64,000 nt of DNA from CAIYUC01 sp963682005 (GCA_963682005.1 OY820914.1:2976001-3040000), one strand, 5' to 3'; shown: positions 48,117 to 57,420, counted from the first letter of the stretch. The notes: a model not told the origin generated them from the sequence alone. A program made the numbers and translations.

Positions 48117-50231
48117 TTGAGACCCTGGAGGAAGTTCCCATTAAGCAGAATAGCGACCATTATCATTCCCGGAATATGGGCCGGGCTTTCATTCCCTCAC
48201 CTGAATGTGTGGTTCTTTGTTGTACCTGCTCTTCTCTATTTTTCATTACTTCCCCTGGTTCTTGGATCAAGTACGAATTTATCATTTCGGTTGAGATGGT
48301 TAGCCGGAGTTGTCATCCATGTGATCCTTTTCATGCTTTCATTTGCCTATTCATCATCTTGTGTTATCAGGCAGAGGTGTGATTCAACCGAAGATATTAA
48401 CGAGGAAAAGCATTTTTATATCGGCCGGGTGTCCCAACCAGTGAGCCAAAAAGCAAGGAATACCAAGGTAGTCGTAAAATTATTCGCCCGGGGTATGCAA
48501 GGGACCTGGAAGGTATACAGGAAAACTTTATTGGTCAACATTCAAAAGGACAAAAATTCAGAGGGCTTGTTTTTCGGTGATAGAATCCTGTTTCTTGCGT
48601 CACCAAAAGAACTGCCTGAGCCTGTAACCCCCTATTCATTTGATTACAGGAAATATTTGCGAATGCGCGGAATCTGGATGCAGGCATTTATTAAGAAAAG
48701 CCACTGGAGGATGATCCCAGGCGGAAAAAAAATATACCCACAATTGATTGCATTGCATCTTAGAAACACCTTGCTGGATATTTTCAGGAATAATGGAATT
48801 ACTGGACAGGAATTCGCAGTGGGGTCAGCGCTGCTTTTAGGGTATACTGACGAGATTGATCCAGGTATAATGAGGGATTATTCTGCCACTGGGGCTATGC
48901 ACATACTATCGGTTTCAGGGATGCATGTCGGGATGATCTTTCTTGTGCTTGAGAGCCTTCTCAAGTTCCTCAGGAGATTCAAATATGGCATGATTATAAA
49001 AGCTTTCCTGATCATCGTATTTATCTGGTTTTATGCCCTGATCACCGGGCTTTCCCCTTGTGTAATGAGGGCTGCTGTCATGATTTCCCTTATTGCAGTC
49101 AGTAAAGCCATTCAACGGACCTCAGAGATACTCAATCCCTTATTGGTCTCGCTGTTATTTCTATTGGTACTGGATCCCAATTTTCTAATGGATACAGGTT
49201 TCCAGCTATCATACCTGGCCATTTCCGGGATAATTTTTCTTTTTAAACCAATCAGTGATCTTTATTCACCATCAACCTGGCTGGGAGGACAGGCATGGGG
49301 AATAATCGCTGTTTCGATGGCAGCTCAGATCGGGACATTCCCTTTAAGCATTTACTATTTTCATCAGTTCCCGAATTATTTCATGCTTACAAACATAATC
49401 GTTATACCACTCTCGAACCTTATCATTTATGCAGGGATCCTTTTGTTGGCGATTGGTTCTTTTCCGGTCATTTCCATTTTCGCAGGAAAGGTTCTGACAG
49501 CCCTTATCTGGTCATTGAACTCAATTATACATCTGATTGAGGAGTTGCCATTTTCTACGACGAAGGGTCTTTTTATAAGTGTTGCAGAGCTCTACCTGTT
49601 GTATGGGATAATTATCGGGGTCGGGCTTTTCCTGTTCTCAAAGAGGCGGAGTTATTTTTTCGGGACTCTTGGTTTGTTTATCATTTTATCAGGGTTAGGT
49701 TTGTCCAGAAAAATTGAAATACTCTACAGGAACCATATGATAATTTACCGTTTCAGGGAAACTTCCGTTGTCGAGTTAGTTCACCAGGGAAAAGGAATTC
49801 TTTTCGGGAATAATATTTTGCATATCAGCGATTATTCAGCAGAAGCTATTCAGAATATGAGGAATGTCTGGGGTTATAAAGAGACACTGAAATTCCTTGT
49901 TCATCCAGATTTGAAGAATAATCAATCAATCATCACCGGGCACTTCTTCAGACGGGGAAATTTCATTCAATTCGGAAGGACAAGGATTGTTATAATCAAC
50001 AGTGATATCAATATAAAGGGAATGAAAAAAGTCCATGCAGAAATCCTTCTGGTTACCGATAATCCCAGGATAAATATACTTCAATTGCTCGAGGGTTATT
50101 CCTGCCGGCAGATCATCATCGATCGTTCTACCCCCAAATGGAAAAGGATAAAATGGAAGAAGGAGGCAGAGAAACTGGGGATTTCATATTATTCCCTGGA
50201 TGATTCTGGGACTTGCATCATGCATTTATAA
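48117..50231 (+). CDS. comEC: ComEC/Rec2-family DNA-uptake channel protein
   Basis: 704 residues from a TTG start; no in-frame ATG precedes the first membrane helix. The N-terminal soluble domain (DUF4131/OB-like, about 60-200) and the multi-span Competence domain (about 215-500, with AVGSALLLGYTDEID and HILSVSGMHVGMIF) are present. The C-terminal metallo-beta-lactamase domain is not recognisable, and its zinc HxHxDH motif is missing, as in many Bacteroidota proteins of this length. It would carry single-stranded DNA across the inner membrane. A ComEA-like helix-hairpin-helix protein is at 60 kb. Confidence 0.9.
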   Translation: MRPWRKFPLSRIATIIIPGIWAGLSFPHLNVWFFVVPALLYFSLLPLVLGSSTNLSFRLRWLAGVVIHVILFMLSFAYSSSCVIRQRCDSTEDINEEKHFYIGRVSQPVSQKARNTKVVVKLFARGMQGTWKVYRKTLLVNIQKDKNSEGLFFGDRILFLASPKELPEPVTPYSFDYRKYLRMRGIWMQAFIKKSHWRMIPGGKKIYPQLIALHLRNTLLDIFRNNGITGQEFAVGSALLLGYTDEIDPGIMRDYSATGAMHILSVSGMHVGMIFLVLESLLKFLRRFKYGMIIKAFLIIVFIWFYALITGLSPCVMRAAVMISLIAVSKAIQRTSEILNPLLVSLLFLLVLDPNFLMDTGFQLSYLAISGIIFLFKPISDLYSPSTWLGGQAWGIIAVSMAAQIGTFPLSIYYFHQFPNYFMLTNIIVIPLSNLIIYAGILLLAIGSFPVISIFAGKVLTALIWSLNSIIHLIEELPFSTTKGLFISVAELYLLYGIIIGVGLFLFSKRRSYFFGTLGLFIILSGLGLSRKIEILYRNHMIIYRFRETSVVELVHQGKGILFGNNILHISDYSAEAIQNMRNVWGYKETLKFLVHPDLKNNQSIITGHFFRRGNFIQFGRTRIVIINSDINIKGMKKVHAEILLVTDNPRINILQLLEGYSCRQIIIDRSTPKWKRIKWKKEAEKLGISYYSLDDSGTCIMHL

Positions 50232-50289
50232 TCCGGTAATCTTTCAAACACCTGACGCTGACGCTGCAAAACTTTTACAGTATCAAGGA

Positions 50290-50329
50290 ATGAAAAAACC
50301 CTTGTAAATACTTTTCTTTACAAGGGTTT
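50290..50329 (-). terminator. Rho-independent terminator of tRNA-Asp
   Basis: A perfect 13-bp stem (50296-50308 with 50317-50329) followed on the - strand by a run of T residues (AAAAAA at 50293-50298 on the + strand, partly inside the stem). It lies 10 bases beyond the tRNA 3' end. Confidence 0.85.
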
Positions 50330-50339
50330 CCAAATTTGT

Positions 50340-50416
50340 TGGCGGTCTGGACGAGACTCGAACTCGCGACCTCCGCCGTGACAGGGCGGCATTCTAACCA
50401 ACTGAACTACCAGACC
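50340..50416 (-). tRNA. tRNA-Asp (anticodon GTC)
   Basis: Acceptor GGTCTGG/CCAGACC with discriminator G, D arm GTTC/GAAT, anticodon stem CCGCC/GGCGG with loop CTGTCAC, T arm CGAGTTCGAGTCTCG. The 3' CCA is encoded (50340-50342), unlike the five tRNAs around tuf. It stands alone with its own terminator. Confidence 0.96.
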
Positions 50417-50496
50417 AATTTTGAAGGCACAAAAGTAATTCATTTTTTTTAATGTACAAACATCTTTTTAAAATTACCTGCATGAATCTTGCAGGG

Positions 50497-50745
50497 TCAA
50501 CTTCCCGGGTTTGGTTCAGACTGAATTTTTACCCAGTGATGATTACCCTCTGCCACACAATTGAATGAATGAGGAATGTCCTTCGATTTAACAAGTAATC
50601 CACATTTCTTACACTGATAGCTGTTTTGGCCTGATTCTCCCAGGTTTGTCCACTGGTGCCGACCACCAGGCGGGCAATTATAGGGACTTGGCATGACCGA
50701 ACTTCCTAAAAGAGTTCCGCATTTGCTGCAATAATAGTTTTTCAT
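50497..50745 (-). CDS. Small protein with two tandem zinc-ribbon-like units
   Basis: 82 residues made of two copies of one 39-residue unit: C6-x2-C9, C24, H30, then W32; and C45-x2-C48, C63, H69, then W71. Each unit reads Y(Y/Q)C(S/K)KCG at its start, then NC and HxW. The spacing suggests CCCH zinc binding, one site per unit. No other domain or signal peptide. Function unknown. It lies between tRNA-Asp and a secreted enzyme but is on the opposite strand to the latter. Confidence 0.75.
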   Translation of the reverse strand: MKNYYCSKCGTLLGSSVMPSPYNCPPGGRHQWTNLGESGQNSYQCKKCGLLVKSKDIPHSFNCVAEGNHHWVKIQSEPNPGS

Positions 50746-51064
50746 ATAATGCTTTTTAAAACTAAAATGTTCTTCGCGTATTTACTACTTTCACCTCCGA
50801 TGAGGATCAGTCGCAACATGTGAATTCAGGGATCCAGGAATTTGACATGAGAATAATTGTTTTCCTGAACATTAAAATTATGATTTTACGGGATTCTGTC
50901 TATGTTATCAAAACAATTCTCTCAGGATCACTTCATTTTTTACGATAATTTGATATGAGATTACTAATTTAATAATTTTCATTATTCAATATTGTTTATG
51001 AATTGAATAAAAGATAGATGTCGTACCGATATATTCTTGTACCTTTGATTAGGAAAATCATGTG
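50746..51064. other. AT-rich divergent intergenic region
   Basis: About 319 bases between the zinc-ribbon gene (-) and the heparinase-like gene (+). It must hold both promoters. The only recognisable element is TACCTTTG at 51040-51047. No RNA gene or repeat seen. Confidence 0.45.
51040..51047 (+). promoter_or_regulatory. Possible Bacteroidota -7 promoter box
   Basis: TACCTTTG fits TAnnTTTG and lies 17 bases before the ATG at 51065, which would give a very short leader. No matching upstream TTTG. Confidence 0.3.
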
Positions 51065-53737
51065 ATGCAAAAATGGTGCAAGATATTATCTTCAGTCTTG
51101 TTCAACCTTCTTTCAATTTGTTCCTTTTCCCAGGGAGCCTGGCTTCCACCGGGCGCAGACCATAGCTTTCCGAGGACATTGGCGGATAGTGCGGCTGTCC
51201 CTTCAATCAGGAATACACTGAATGATCCGGAAATCTTATCATTATACCATTCGATCTGGCAAAACGCCTGCAGTGTAGTACCTGAAGAAAATTCGTCCGA
51301 TACCGACAGGTTCAACAGGGCTATGATCGCCAAAGAGGCAGCTTTTGTCATCCTCATGGACAGTAAGTATGAGAATGGAACAATTCAACAATTACCTTCC
51401 TCAGAAAAGGATTCCCTTATCAATAAGGTGGTCAAACTGCTCCAGAATATTAACACCCATGTAGGTTTTCAAGCCGGATGGACATTTTACAACGAATGGC
51501 AGCACCGCTCAAAAGAACTTATCACTTACCTTATTGCTTATGATCTGCTGCGAGGGGCTGGATTCCCTGAGTCTCAGTTAATGAGGGCAGAGGACTCGCT
51601 GATTGCGTTTACAGGCCATTTATACGCCAGGGCCATGGCAGTCTACACAGTTTACACACTTCCACTTCAATTCTTTTCATACCAGTTCAACAATCACAGC
51701 ATCATGACCGCATCAGCACTCGGCCTTGCTGCGATCATATTCAATGACCATACCGACAGCGTTGCCGACAGGGAGCCCCTGAACTGGATCAATACCGGCT
51801 TCTGGAATCTTGATAATACCTTGTGGGTTGAGAATGGCATTTATCCTAGGGTATCTGAACCAGATACCCTTGCAGGGTATGCTGAAGGCCCGAATTACTT
51901 TGCCTATGCATTTGAGAATGCATTCCCTTTTATCCGTTCAATGGGAAATTTTTTACCTGAAGGAAATGTTCCGGTTACTTTCAACGGATTGACGCGTGAT
52001 ATTCCAAACCCATGGTATGATACAAGGTATGACCGATTGTATGATTGGCTCAATAAAATTCAGATGCCCGATGGCAGCCAGCCTGCTATTCACGACAGCA
52101 GGATCGGGTTCGGGTCGGTTATAGCTGCCTTATCAGGGAAATCACGATATAACAGGTTAAATCCTGCTTTTACCCCTGACGATCCCTTCATCCGGACACA
52201 GTACATATGCACGAACGTTGCCCATGGGAATTATGATGACAGCCTTTTCCAGGTATTACCCGCCGCAGGAAGCCTGGTCTTCAGGTCATCCTGGGACAAT
52301 GACGCAACCTGCCTGCATATAATCGGGAAACATGACATTGCATTGAAGGGTGCAAAATCTCATCACCAGGGCGATGCCACAAGTTTTTCATTGTTCTCTC
52401 ATGGTCAGTTGATGGCATTGGACCCGGGATATGCAGGCGCTTCATTGGCTGATGCCGTGAAAAAAGCAACCGACCATAACCTGATCCTTGTCAATGGATA
52501 CGGACCAATGCCACCGACCGGCGAGACCGTTAATGTTCAGACAAATACTGCGTATATTGAAAATTGCTTTCATACTCAATCGCTGGATTACGGTGAGGTC
52601 AGGACAAATTTTGCAGGAACCGATATCATCCGGAAAGTTTTATTCCTCCGCTCCACCTATTTTTTCCTTGCTGATTTCATCTCATCACCCTACACATTGG
52701 ATTTTACCTTTCAGCTTCACGGAAACGGGCTTCTAAACAGTCTTCCGGAAAGCCCTGAAGGAGCATTTGTTCCCGATACCCTGAGAAAAAGGTGCCATTA
52801 CGTGAGGGATTCAGTGACACTGTTTGCACAGGTCCTTGCCAAAGGAAACCAGGCAGTGTATCATAATGAAACAGACAGTTTGTCGGCGCAAGGGGATATC
52901 TTCCGTCACTATACAAAATTCCTGGTAACAAATCATCAAACCGACACGACCCTGTTTCTTACAACGTTGTTCCCCTATAAAGGACCTGCCCCTGATGTGA
53001 ATGCAGTACTCATTTCAGATCCGGGGCCGGGAACAAAGGTTGGAACCGGCAATACCAGGGATTTCGTATTCTGCAGCATTGACGGAAGCCACGGAACGAT
53101 CCTGCCGGATTCTTCGGGACTCTCCGAGGCCCTCTTTGGAAACGGAAAGATAAATTTATATTCGGAATCAAACACCGGTCAATTTTTAAGTGTCTTCATT
53201 CAATCGGGGGACTCATTATTATACGGGACACAGCCTTACATCCTTGCAGGGAAAAAGATAGATATCGCCGTTGAACTGAGCGGTACCAACATTTCCGGGT
53301 ACGTTTCTGATTCAGGGACTGTTCGGATATTTTCGGAAACTCCGTTACAGGCAGTGAACGGAGCAATATCCTCGATCCATTACGATCCTGTTCAGAAACT
53401 GGCGTCAATATCATTTTCCGGAAAAGGGAATTTTCTTCTTGCCCCAGGTGAAAGTGTGGAGAAAAAGCCAATGAATGGTATTCTTTCCGTATCTATAATT
53501 CCAAATCCTTCCAGGGATGGGTATTTCACTATAATGACGAGTTGCCGAGGGATCACCCGGGTACAATTTACCGTTTCTGATGTTACAGGAAAAGTCCTGA
53601 TATCATTCCATAGAAAAATTTCCGCAGACTATTCATCCTTTCCACTGGACCTTTCCGGATATAAGAATGGTTATTACCTGCTACATGTAAAGGATCATGA
53701 ACAAATACAAGTGATTCCCCTTATCATAAAAAAATAA
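51065..53737 (+). CDS. Secreted heparinase II/III-like polysaccharide lyase with T9SS sorting domain
   Basis: About 890 residues from the ATG at 51065; a GTG one codon earlier is possible. A signal peptide ends at ICSFSQG. Residues about 80-370 form the helical toroid, with HVGFQAGWTFYNEWQHRSK and FNNHSIM. The heparinase II/III beta-sandwich follows (about 400-650), with KSHHQGDATSFSLFSHGQ carrying the conserved histidine, Asp and Gly. The last 85 residues (SIIPNPSRDGYFTI, YKNGYYLLHV) are a type A T9SS sorting domain. It is therefore likely a surface-exposed lyase acting on an acidic polysaccharide; the substrate cannot be deduced. No SusCD pair or sulfatase is beside it. Confidence 0.83.
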   Translation: MQKWCKILSSVLFNLLSICSFSQGAWLPPGADHSFPRTLADSAAVPSIRNTLNDPEILSLYHSIWQNACSVVPEENSSDTDRFNRAMIAKEAAFVILMDSKYENGTIQQLPSSEKDSLINKVVKLLQNINTHVGFQAGWTFYNEWQHRSKELITYLIAYDLLRGAGFPESQLMRAEDSLIAFTGHLYARAMAVYTVYTLPLQFFSYQFNNHSIMTASALGLAAIIFNDHTDSVADREPLNWINTGFWNLDNTLWVENGIYPRVSEPDTLAGYAEGPNYFAYAFENAFPFIRSMGNFLPEGNVPVTFNGLTRDIPNPWYDTRYDRLYDWLNKIQMPDGSQPAIHDSRIGFGSVIAALSGKSRYNRLNPAFTPDDPFIRTQYICTNVAHGNYDDSLFQVLPAAGSLVFRSSWDNDATCLHIIGKHDIALKGAKSHHQGDATSFSLFSHGQLMALDPGYAGASLADAVKKATDHNLILVNGYGPMPPTGETVNVQTNTAYIENCFHTQSLDYGEVRTNFAGTDIIRKVLFLRSTYFFLADFISSPYTLDFTFQLHGNGLLNSLPESPEGAFVPDTLRKRCHYVRDSVTLFAQVLAKGNQAVYHNETDSLSAQGDIFRHYTKFLVTNHQTDTTLFLTTLFPYKGPAPDVNAVLISDPGPGTKVGTGNTRDFVFCSIDGSHGTILPDSSGLSEALFGNGKINLYSESNTGQFLSVFIQSGDSLLYGTQPYILAGKKIDIAVELSGTNISGYVSDSGTVRIFSETPLQAVNGAISSIHYDPVQKLASISFSGKGNFLLAPGESVEKKPMNGILSVSIIPNPSRDGYFTIMTSCRGITRVQFTVSDVTGKVLISFHRKISADYSSFPLDLSGYKNGYYLLHVKDHEQIQVIPLIIKK

Positions 53738-53765
53738 AGGACACCATGCTCTTCTTGATGAAAAA

Positions 53766-54794
53766 TCAGTTTGCATGCGGAAATGTAAGTTTCTCAAACT
53801 GGGTTTTTGTGAGCGGAGAGCAGAATCCTGAATAATTCAACAGCGGTTTCGGAGGTTTTTTTACAGGGATCCATTTGCCGTTTTTCTGATCCATAAAAAC
53901 GAGATTCCAGTCATAATCGTCAATTACAGGAACCACGCCTTTTGCATTGTACAGCGAATCATCCTTCCACCAAAGTATCCGGAACTTTCTTGTTTGCATT
54001 TCCCTTGTTATCTGTGTGCCATGACATTCATCACATTTTCTGCCGGTTTTTGATATAGAATGACCAAATGTTGTGGCAAATGTGACCATAGTTTTATTTT
54101 TATAAACGTAGGTGAGCATATTGCCAAGGGTAACCTTCCCGTTATGATTTAACAGGAATGCAAGATTTTTCCGGGGAATAACATCTGGTTTTATACCTTT
54201 CAACCTGTTGTCGACATGACAATTAAAGCAGGTAGTTGATTCAGCGTCATGACAGGCTATACAATCCACGATATTTTTATGAAGTGAATGGCTTAGGGAT
54301 TCAGAGAGTTTTCCATGACAATTAATGCATTTAGTATCGAAGAAGCCTGGTTCCATGTAGGAGGAATGTTCGATCCCATCACCATGGATCTCCCTGGAGG
54401 TATGACAGCTCATACATTTCATACCTGCCGAGAAATGAACATCCGGATTGTCTTTTGCAAGGTCGCCATGGCATTTTTTGCAGGCATAATAAAGAGTGGC
54501 CGTATCCGACGAATAACTTATCTTTCCTTCAACGGTTTTTCCATGACAGTCATCACAGGTTGAAGCATGGCATTTGGATTTATAGCACCCCATTTCCACA
54601 ACGGTTTTTCCCGTAAGCCTTTCCAGTCCTCCATTCTCTTTTGAATAAATGAAGCCGATCCCCCTATTTGTCGCATGAATGCTACTTGAATAAAAGTTCG
54701 ATTTTTCCTTATTACTTCCGCCTTTATAAATGGAAAAACCGGCGAAGATGAGCCCGGCCAGGAAGATGATCATTGTTGTTGTCCTTGTTCCCAT
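53766..54794 (-). CDS. Membrane-anchored octaheme c-type cytochrome
   Basis: 342 residues. An N-terminal membrane helix (about 7-22) anchors or exports the protein. Seven CXXCH heme motifs (C80, C105, C127, C156, C178, C189, C254) and one CX4CH (C70-YKSK-C75-H76) would bind eight hemes. The wide spacing between the seventh and eighth motifs (about 60 residues) and a 90-residue heme-free tail are unusual. A periplasmic electron-transfer protein is likely. I do not see the active-site lysine motif CXXCK of nitrite reductase. Donor and acceptor are unknown, and no oxidoreductase gene is adjacent. Confidence 0.88.
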   Translation of the reverse strand: MGTRTTTMIIFLAGLIFAGFSIYKGGSNKEKSNFYSSSIHATNRGIGFIYSKENGGLERLTGKTVVEMGCYKSKCHASTCDDCHGKTVEGKISYSSDTATLYYACKKCHGDLAKDNPDVHFSAGMKCMSCHTSREIHGDGIEHSSYMEPGFFDTKCINCHGKLSESLSHSLHKNIVDCIACHDAESTTCFNCHVDNRLKGIKPDVIPRKNLAFLLNHNGKVTLGNMLTYVYKNKTMVTFATTFGHSISKTGRKCDECHGTQITREMQTRKFRILWWKDDSLYNAKGVVPVIDDYDWNLVFMDQKNGKWIPVKKPPKPLLNYSGFCSPLTKTQFEKLTFPHAN

Positions 54795-54968
54795 GGTGAT
54801 ACGTTTAGTGAAACACGATTAATGTGAGCCCTATTAATGCTATCCGGCTGATTTGATATCTTGCTATCAAACTTACATAAAAAATTATTCTGGATAGCAG
54901 GAAAAATTCAATATTCAAGACCTTATCGCGTGCTGGTTCAAATCTCCAGGATGGGTCATAATTATGCC

Positions 54969-54976
54969 TAATTTTG
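54969..54976 (+). promoter_or_regulatory. Possible Bacteroidota -7 promoter box before pdxH
   Basis: TAATTTTG fits TAnnTTTG and lies 26 bases before the GTG start at 55003. No clear upstream TTTG at the usual spacing. Confidence 0.4.
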
Positions 54977-55002
54977 CAGGTCCAGTCAAGAACTAAAGAA
55001 AC

Positions 55003-55641
55003 GTGAAAAGTAAGTTTTATAATGCTATTCAAAAAGTTGTCGCGGAACCTTTAAGCGAGAAAACGATCCTTGAGGACCCCTTCCGTCAGTTTACAAAATG
55101 GTTTGGGGATGCTGTGGAAACAGGTGTTCCTGAACCAGATGCCATGTTCCTGGCAACAGTAAACAAGGAAGGAAAACCGTCAGGAAGGGTTGTTCTTCTG
55201 AAGGAATTCAGTGAAAAGGGTTTTGTTTTTTTTACGAATTATAACAGCCGAAAGGGGAGTGACATTTCGGTAAATCCTTTGGTGGCACTGGTCTTTCATT
55301 GGAAAGAGCTGGAACGGCAGGTCAGGATTACCGGGCGGGCAACGAAGGTGAACCGAAGCGAATCGGATCGTTATTTCTCATCCAGACCGCTTGGAAGCCG
55401 GGTGAGTGCGATTGTATCTCCTCAAAGTATGATCATTCCGGGGAAAGAAATGCTTGAGCAAAAGATGGAACAGATCATTTCATCTGGTGAAATGGATGTG
55501 AAAAGACCTGAACACTGGGGAGGATACCGTATAAAGCCTGATTCCTTTGAATTCTGGCAGGGACGAGAACACCGGTTGCATGACCGTTTCAGGTTTTGCC
55601 GGTTTCGGGGGAAATGGAAAATTGAGAGGTTGGCACCTTAG
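55003..55641 (+). CDS. pdxH: Pyridoxamine 5'-phosphate oxidase
   Basis: 212 residues from a GTG start; the first ATG would cut into the conserved helix PFRQFTKWF. FMN and PLP site segments are complete: GRVVLLKEFSEKGFVFFTNY, SRKGSDI, VRITGRA, and the C-terminal WGGYRI...EFWQGREHRLHDR. It oxidises pyridoxine or pyridoxamine phosphate to PLP using oxygen and FMN, which suggests at least some oxygen exposure. Confidence 0.96.
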   Translation: MKSKFYNAIQKVVAEPLSEKTILEDPFRQFTKWFGDAVETGVPEPDAMFLATVNKEGKPSGRVVLLKEFSEKGFVFFTNYNSRKGSDISVNPLVALVFHWKELERQVRITGRATKVNRSESDRYFSSRPLGSRVSAIVSPQSMIIPGKEMLEQKMEQIISSGEMDVKRPEHWGGYRIKPDSFEFWQGREHRLHDRFRFCRFRGKWKIERLAP

Positions 55642-55662
55642 TTTGCTGTCGACTGTCGACTG

Positions 55663-55839
55663 CTAATTTGCCTGGTAATAGCAATTCTTCGGTGAGGTAA
55701 CCTGTCCTGAAGTTTTCAGGACTTTGATTGCTTTATCAACATCTTTCTTGTCAAGTTTGGCGGCTTCAGCAATTTCGCCTGATTTCATGGCTTTACCTGC
55801 TTTTTTCAGGGTCTGTAGAACGGTCTGGTTTATTTCCAT
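55663..55839 (-). CDS. 58-residue winged-helix-like protein
   Basis: An ORF of 59 codons reading MEINQTVLQTLKKAGKAMKS ... ending NCYYQAN. Residues about 5-50 have the helix-helix-turn-helix pattern of a small winged-helix domain (LKKAGKAMKSGEIAEAAKL, then DKKDVDKAIKVLKTSGQV). It begins 15 bases after the rny stop and is on the same strand, so it is probably co-transcribed. DNA or RNA binding is inferred from fold pattern only. Similar short regulator-like proteins occur in Bacteroidota. Confidence 0.72.
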   Translation of the reverse strand: MEINQTVLQTLKKAGKAMKSGEIAEAAKLDKKDVDKAIKVLKTSGQVTSPKNCYYQAN

Positions 55840-55854
55840 TGATAATGTGCATAT

Positions 55855-57396
55855 TTATTTTGCATAGGTGATTGCCCGTGTTTCACGGATGACCGTGATC
55901 TTGATCTGGCCGGGGTAGGTCATTTCAGTCTGGATCTTGCGGGAAAGGTCGAATGACAGCTGGTTTGCTTCAGCATCACTGACTTTATCCGCTCCTACGA
56001 TGACCCGAAGTTCCCGACCTGCCTGTATTGCATAAGTTTTTACAACGCCCGGATAGCTCAGTGCCATTTCTTCGAGGTTCTTCAGTCGTTCGATGTAGGC
56101 TTCCACCACTTCCCTGCGCGCTCCCGGTCGTGCACCTGAGATTGCATCACAAACCTGGACGATGGGAGAGATAAGGTTATCCATTTCGATCTCATCATGG
56201 TGTGCGCCAATGGCGTTGCATATTTCCGGTTTTTCCTTGAATTTTTCAGCCGTCTTCATTCCAAGAATTGCATGAGGTAATTCAGGTTCAGTATCGGGAA
56301 CTTTCCCGATATCATGAAGCAAGCCAGCGCGCTTGGCTTTTTTAGGATTCAGGCCTAGTTCAGCAGCCATGGTAGCACATAGTTTCGCCACTTCGATCGA
56401 ATGCTGCAGCAGGTTCTGTCCGTAGGAAGACCTGTATTTCATTTTCCCGATCATCCGGATCAGCTCATGATGAAGGTTGTGAATGCCAAGGTCGATGCTG
56501 ATGCGTTTTCCTGTTTCAATGATCTCCTGTTCGATCTGCTTCCGGGTCTTCGCCACGACTTCTTCTATTCTTGCAGGATGGATACGCCCATCTGTCACCA
56601 ATTTATGGAGTGAAAGGCGTGCAATCTCACGTCTTACCGGATCAAACCCCGAAAGGATGATTGCGTCAGGAGAATCATCGATGATGATTTCAATGCCGGT
56701 GAGAGATTCAAGGGTACGGATGTTTCGTCCTTCCCGACCGATGATTCGTCCCTTGACTTCTTCATTTTCGATGTTGAAGACAGAAACGGTATTTTCGATG
56801 GCATGTTCACTGGCAGTACGCTGGATTGTTTCAATAATTATCTTCTTTGCCTCAGTATTTGCCGTAAGACGAGCTTCATCGATAACATCCTTGATATGAA
56901 CAAGTGCATCTGCTCTTGCTTCTTCTTTCAGGTTTTCGATCAACTGGGCCTTGGCCTCATTTGCCGAAAGATTACCGATGGCTTCGAGTTTGTCGATCTG
57001 GACTTTAAGTGCTTTATCAAGTTCAGTTTGTTTTTTATTTACAATTTCGACCTGGGTCTGAAGGTTTTGCTTCAGAAGTGCAATTTCCTTATGTTTCTTT
57101 TGAAGTTCCTCGATCTTCTGGTTATAGGCAGTTTCCTTTTGTTTTAGCCTGTTATCGTTTTTAGCAAGTTCTTCGTTTTTTTCGTGTACGAATTTTTCAT
57201 GTTCGCTTTTCAGTTGAAGGAATTTTTCTTTTGCCTGTAAAATCTTTTCCTTTTTAAGGACTTCAGCTTTTTCCATAGCTTCCTTCAGGATCATATCGCG
57301 TTTGCGGTCCATTGCTTTCCTCAGAATGGTTCCTGTAATAAGACCACCGATAATGATGCCACTGGCGGCAATTATCAGTATTGTCAGAATATCCAT
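55855..57396 (-). CDS. rny: Ribonuclease Y
   Basis: 513 residues. An N-terminal membrane helix (about 3-22), a long coiled coil (about 30-170), a KH RNA-binding domain (GRIIGREGRNIRTLESLTG) and an HD catalytic domain (GLLHDIGKVPD, then GAHHDEIE) appear in the standard order. RNase Y initiates mRNA decay at the inner membrane. It follows the 6S RNA gene on the same strand. Confidence 0.97.
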   Translation of the reverse strand: MDILTILIIAASGIIIGGLITGTILRKAMDRKRDMILKEAMEKAEVLKKEKILQAKEKFLQLKSEHEKFVHEKNEELAKNDNRLKQKETAYNQKIEELQKKHKEIALLKQNLQTQVEIVNKKQTELDKALKVQIDKLEAIGNLSANEAKAQLIENLKEEARADALVHIKDVIDEARLTANTEAKKIIIETIQRTASEHAIENTVSVFNIENEEVKGRIIGREGRNIRTLESLTGIEIIIDDSPDAIILSGFDPVRREIARLSLHKLVTDGRIHPARIEEVVAKTRKQIEQEIIETGKRISIDLGIHNLHHELIRMIGKMKYRSSYGQNLLQHSIEVAKLCATMAAELGLNPKKAKRAGLLHDIGKVPDTEPELPHAILGMKTAEKFKEKPEICNAIGAHHDEIEMDNLISPIVQVCDAISGARPGARREVVEAYIERLKNLEEMALSYPGVVKTYAIQAGRELRVIVGADKVSDAEANQLSFDLSRKIQTEMTYPGQIKITVIRETRAITYAK

Positions 57397-57420
57397 TGTT
57401 TTCGTTTTAATAGGTTAAAA

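Noticed and set aside
48086..48382. 98-codon ATG-started frame overlapping the comEC start
   Set aside because: Out of frame with comEC and made of a translated membrane-helix region; the comEC frame has clear domain support from its TTG start.
50256..50275. CTGACGCTGACGCTG near the comEC end as a regulatory repeat
   Set aside because: Too short (two and a half units) to claim any role.
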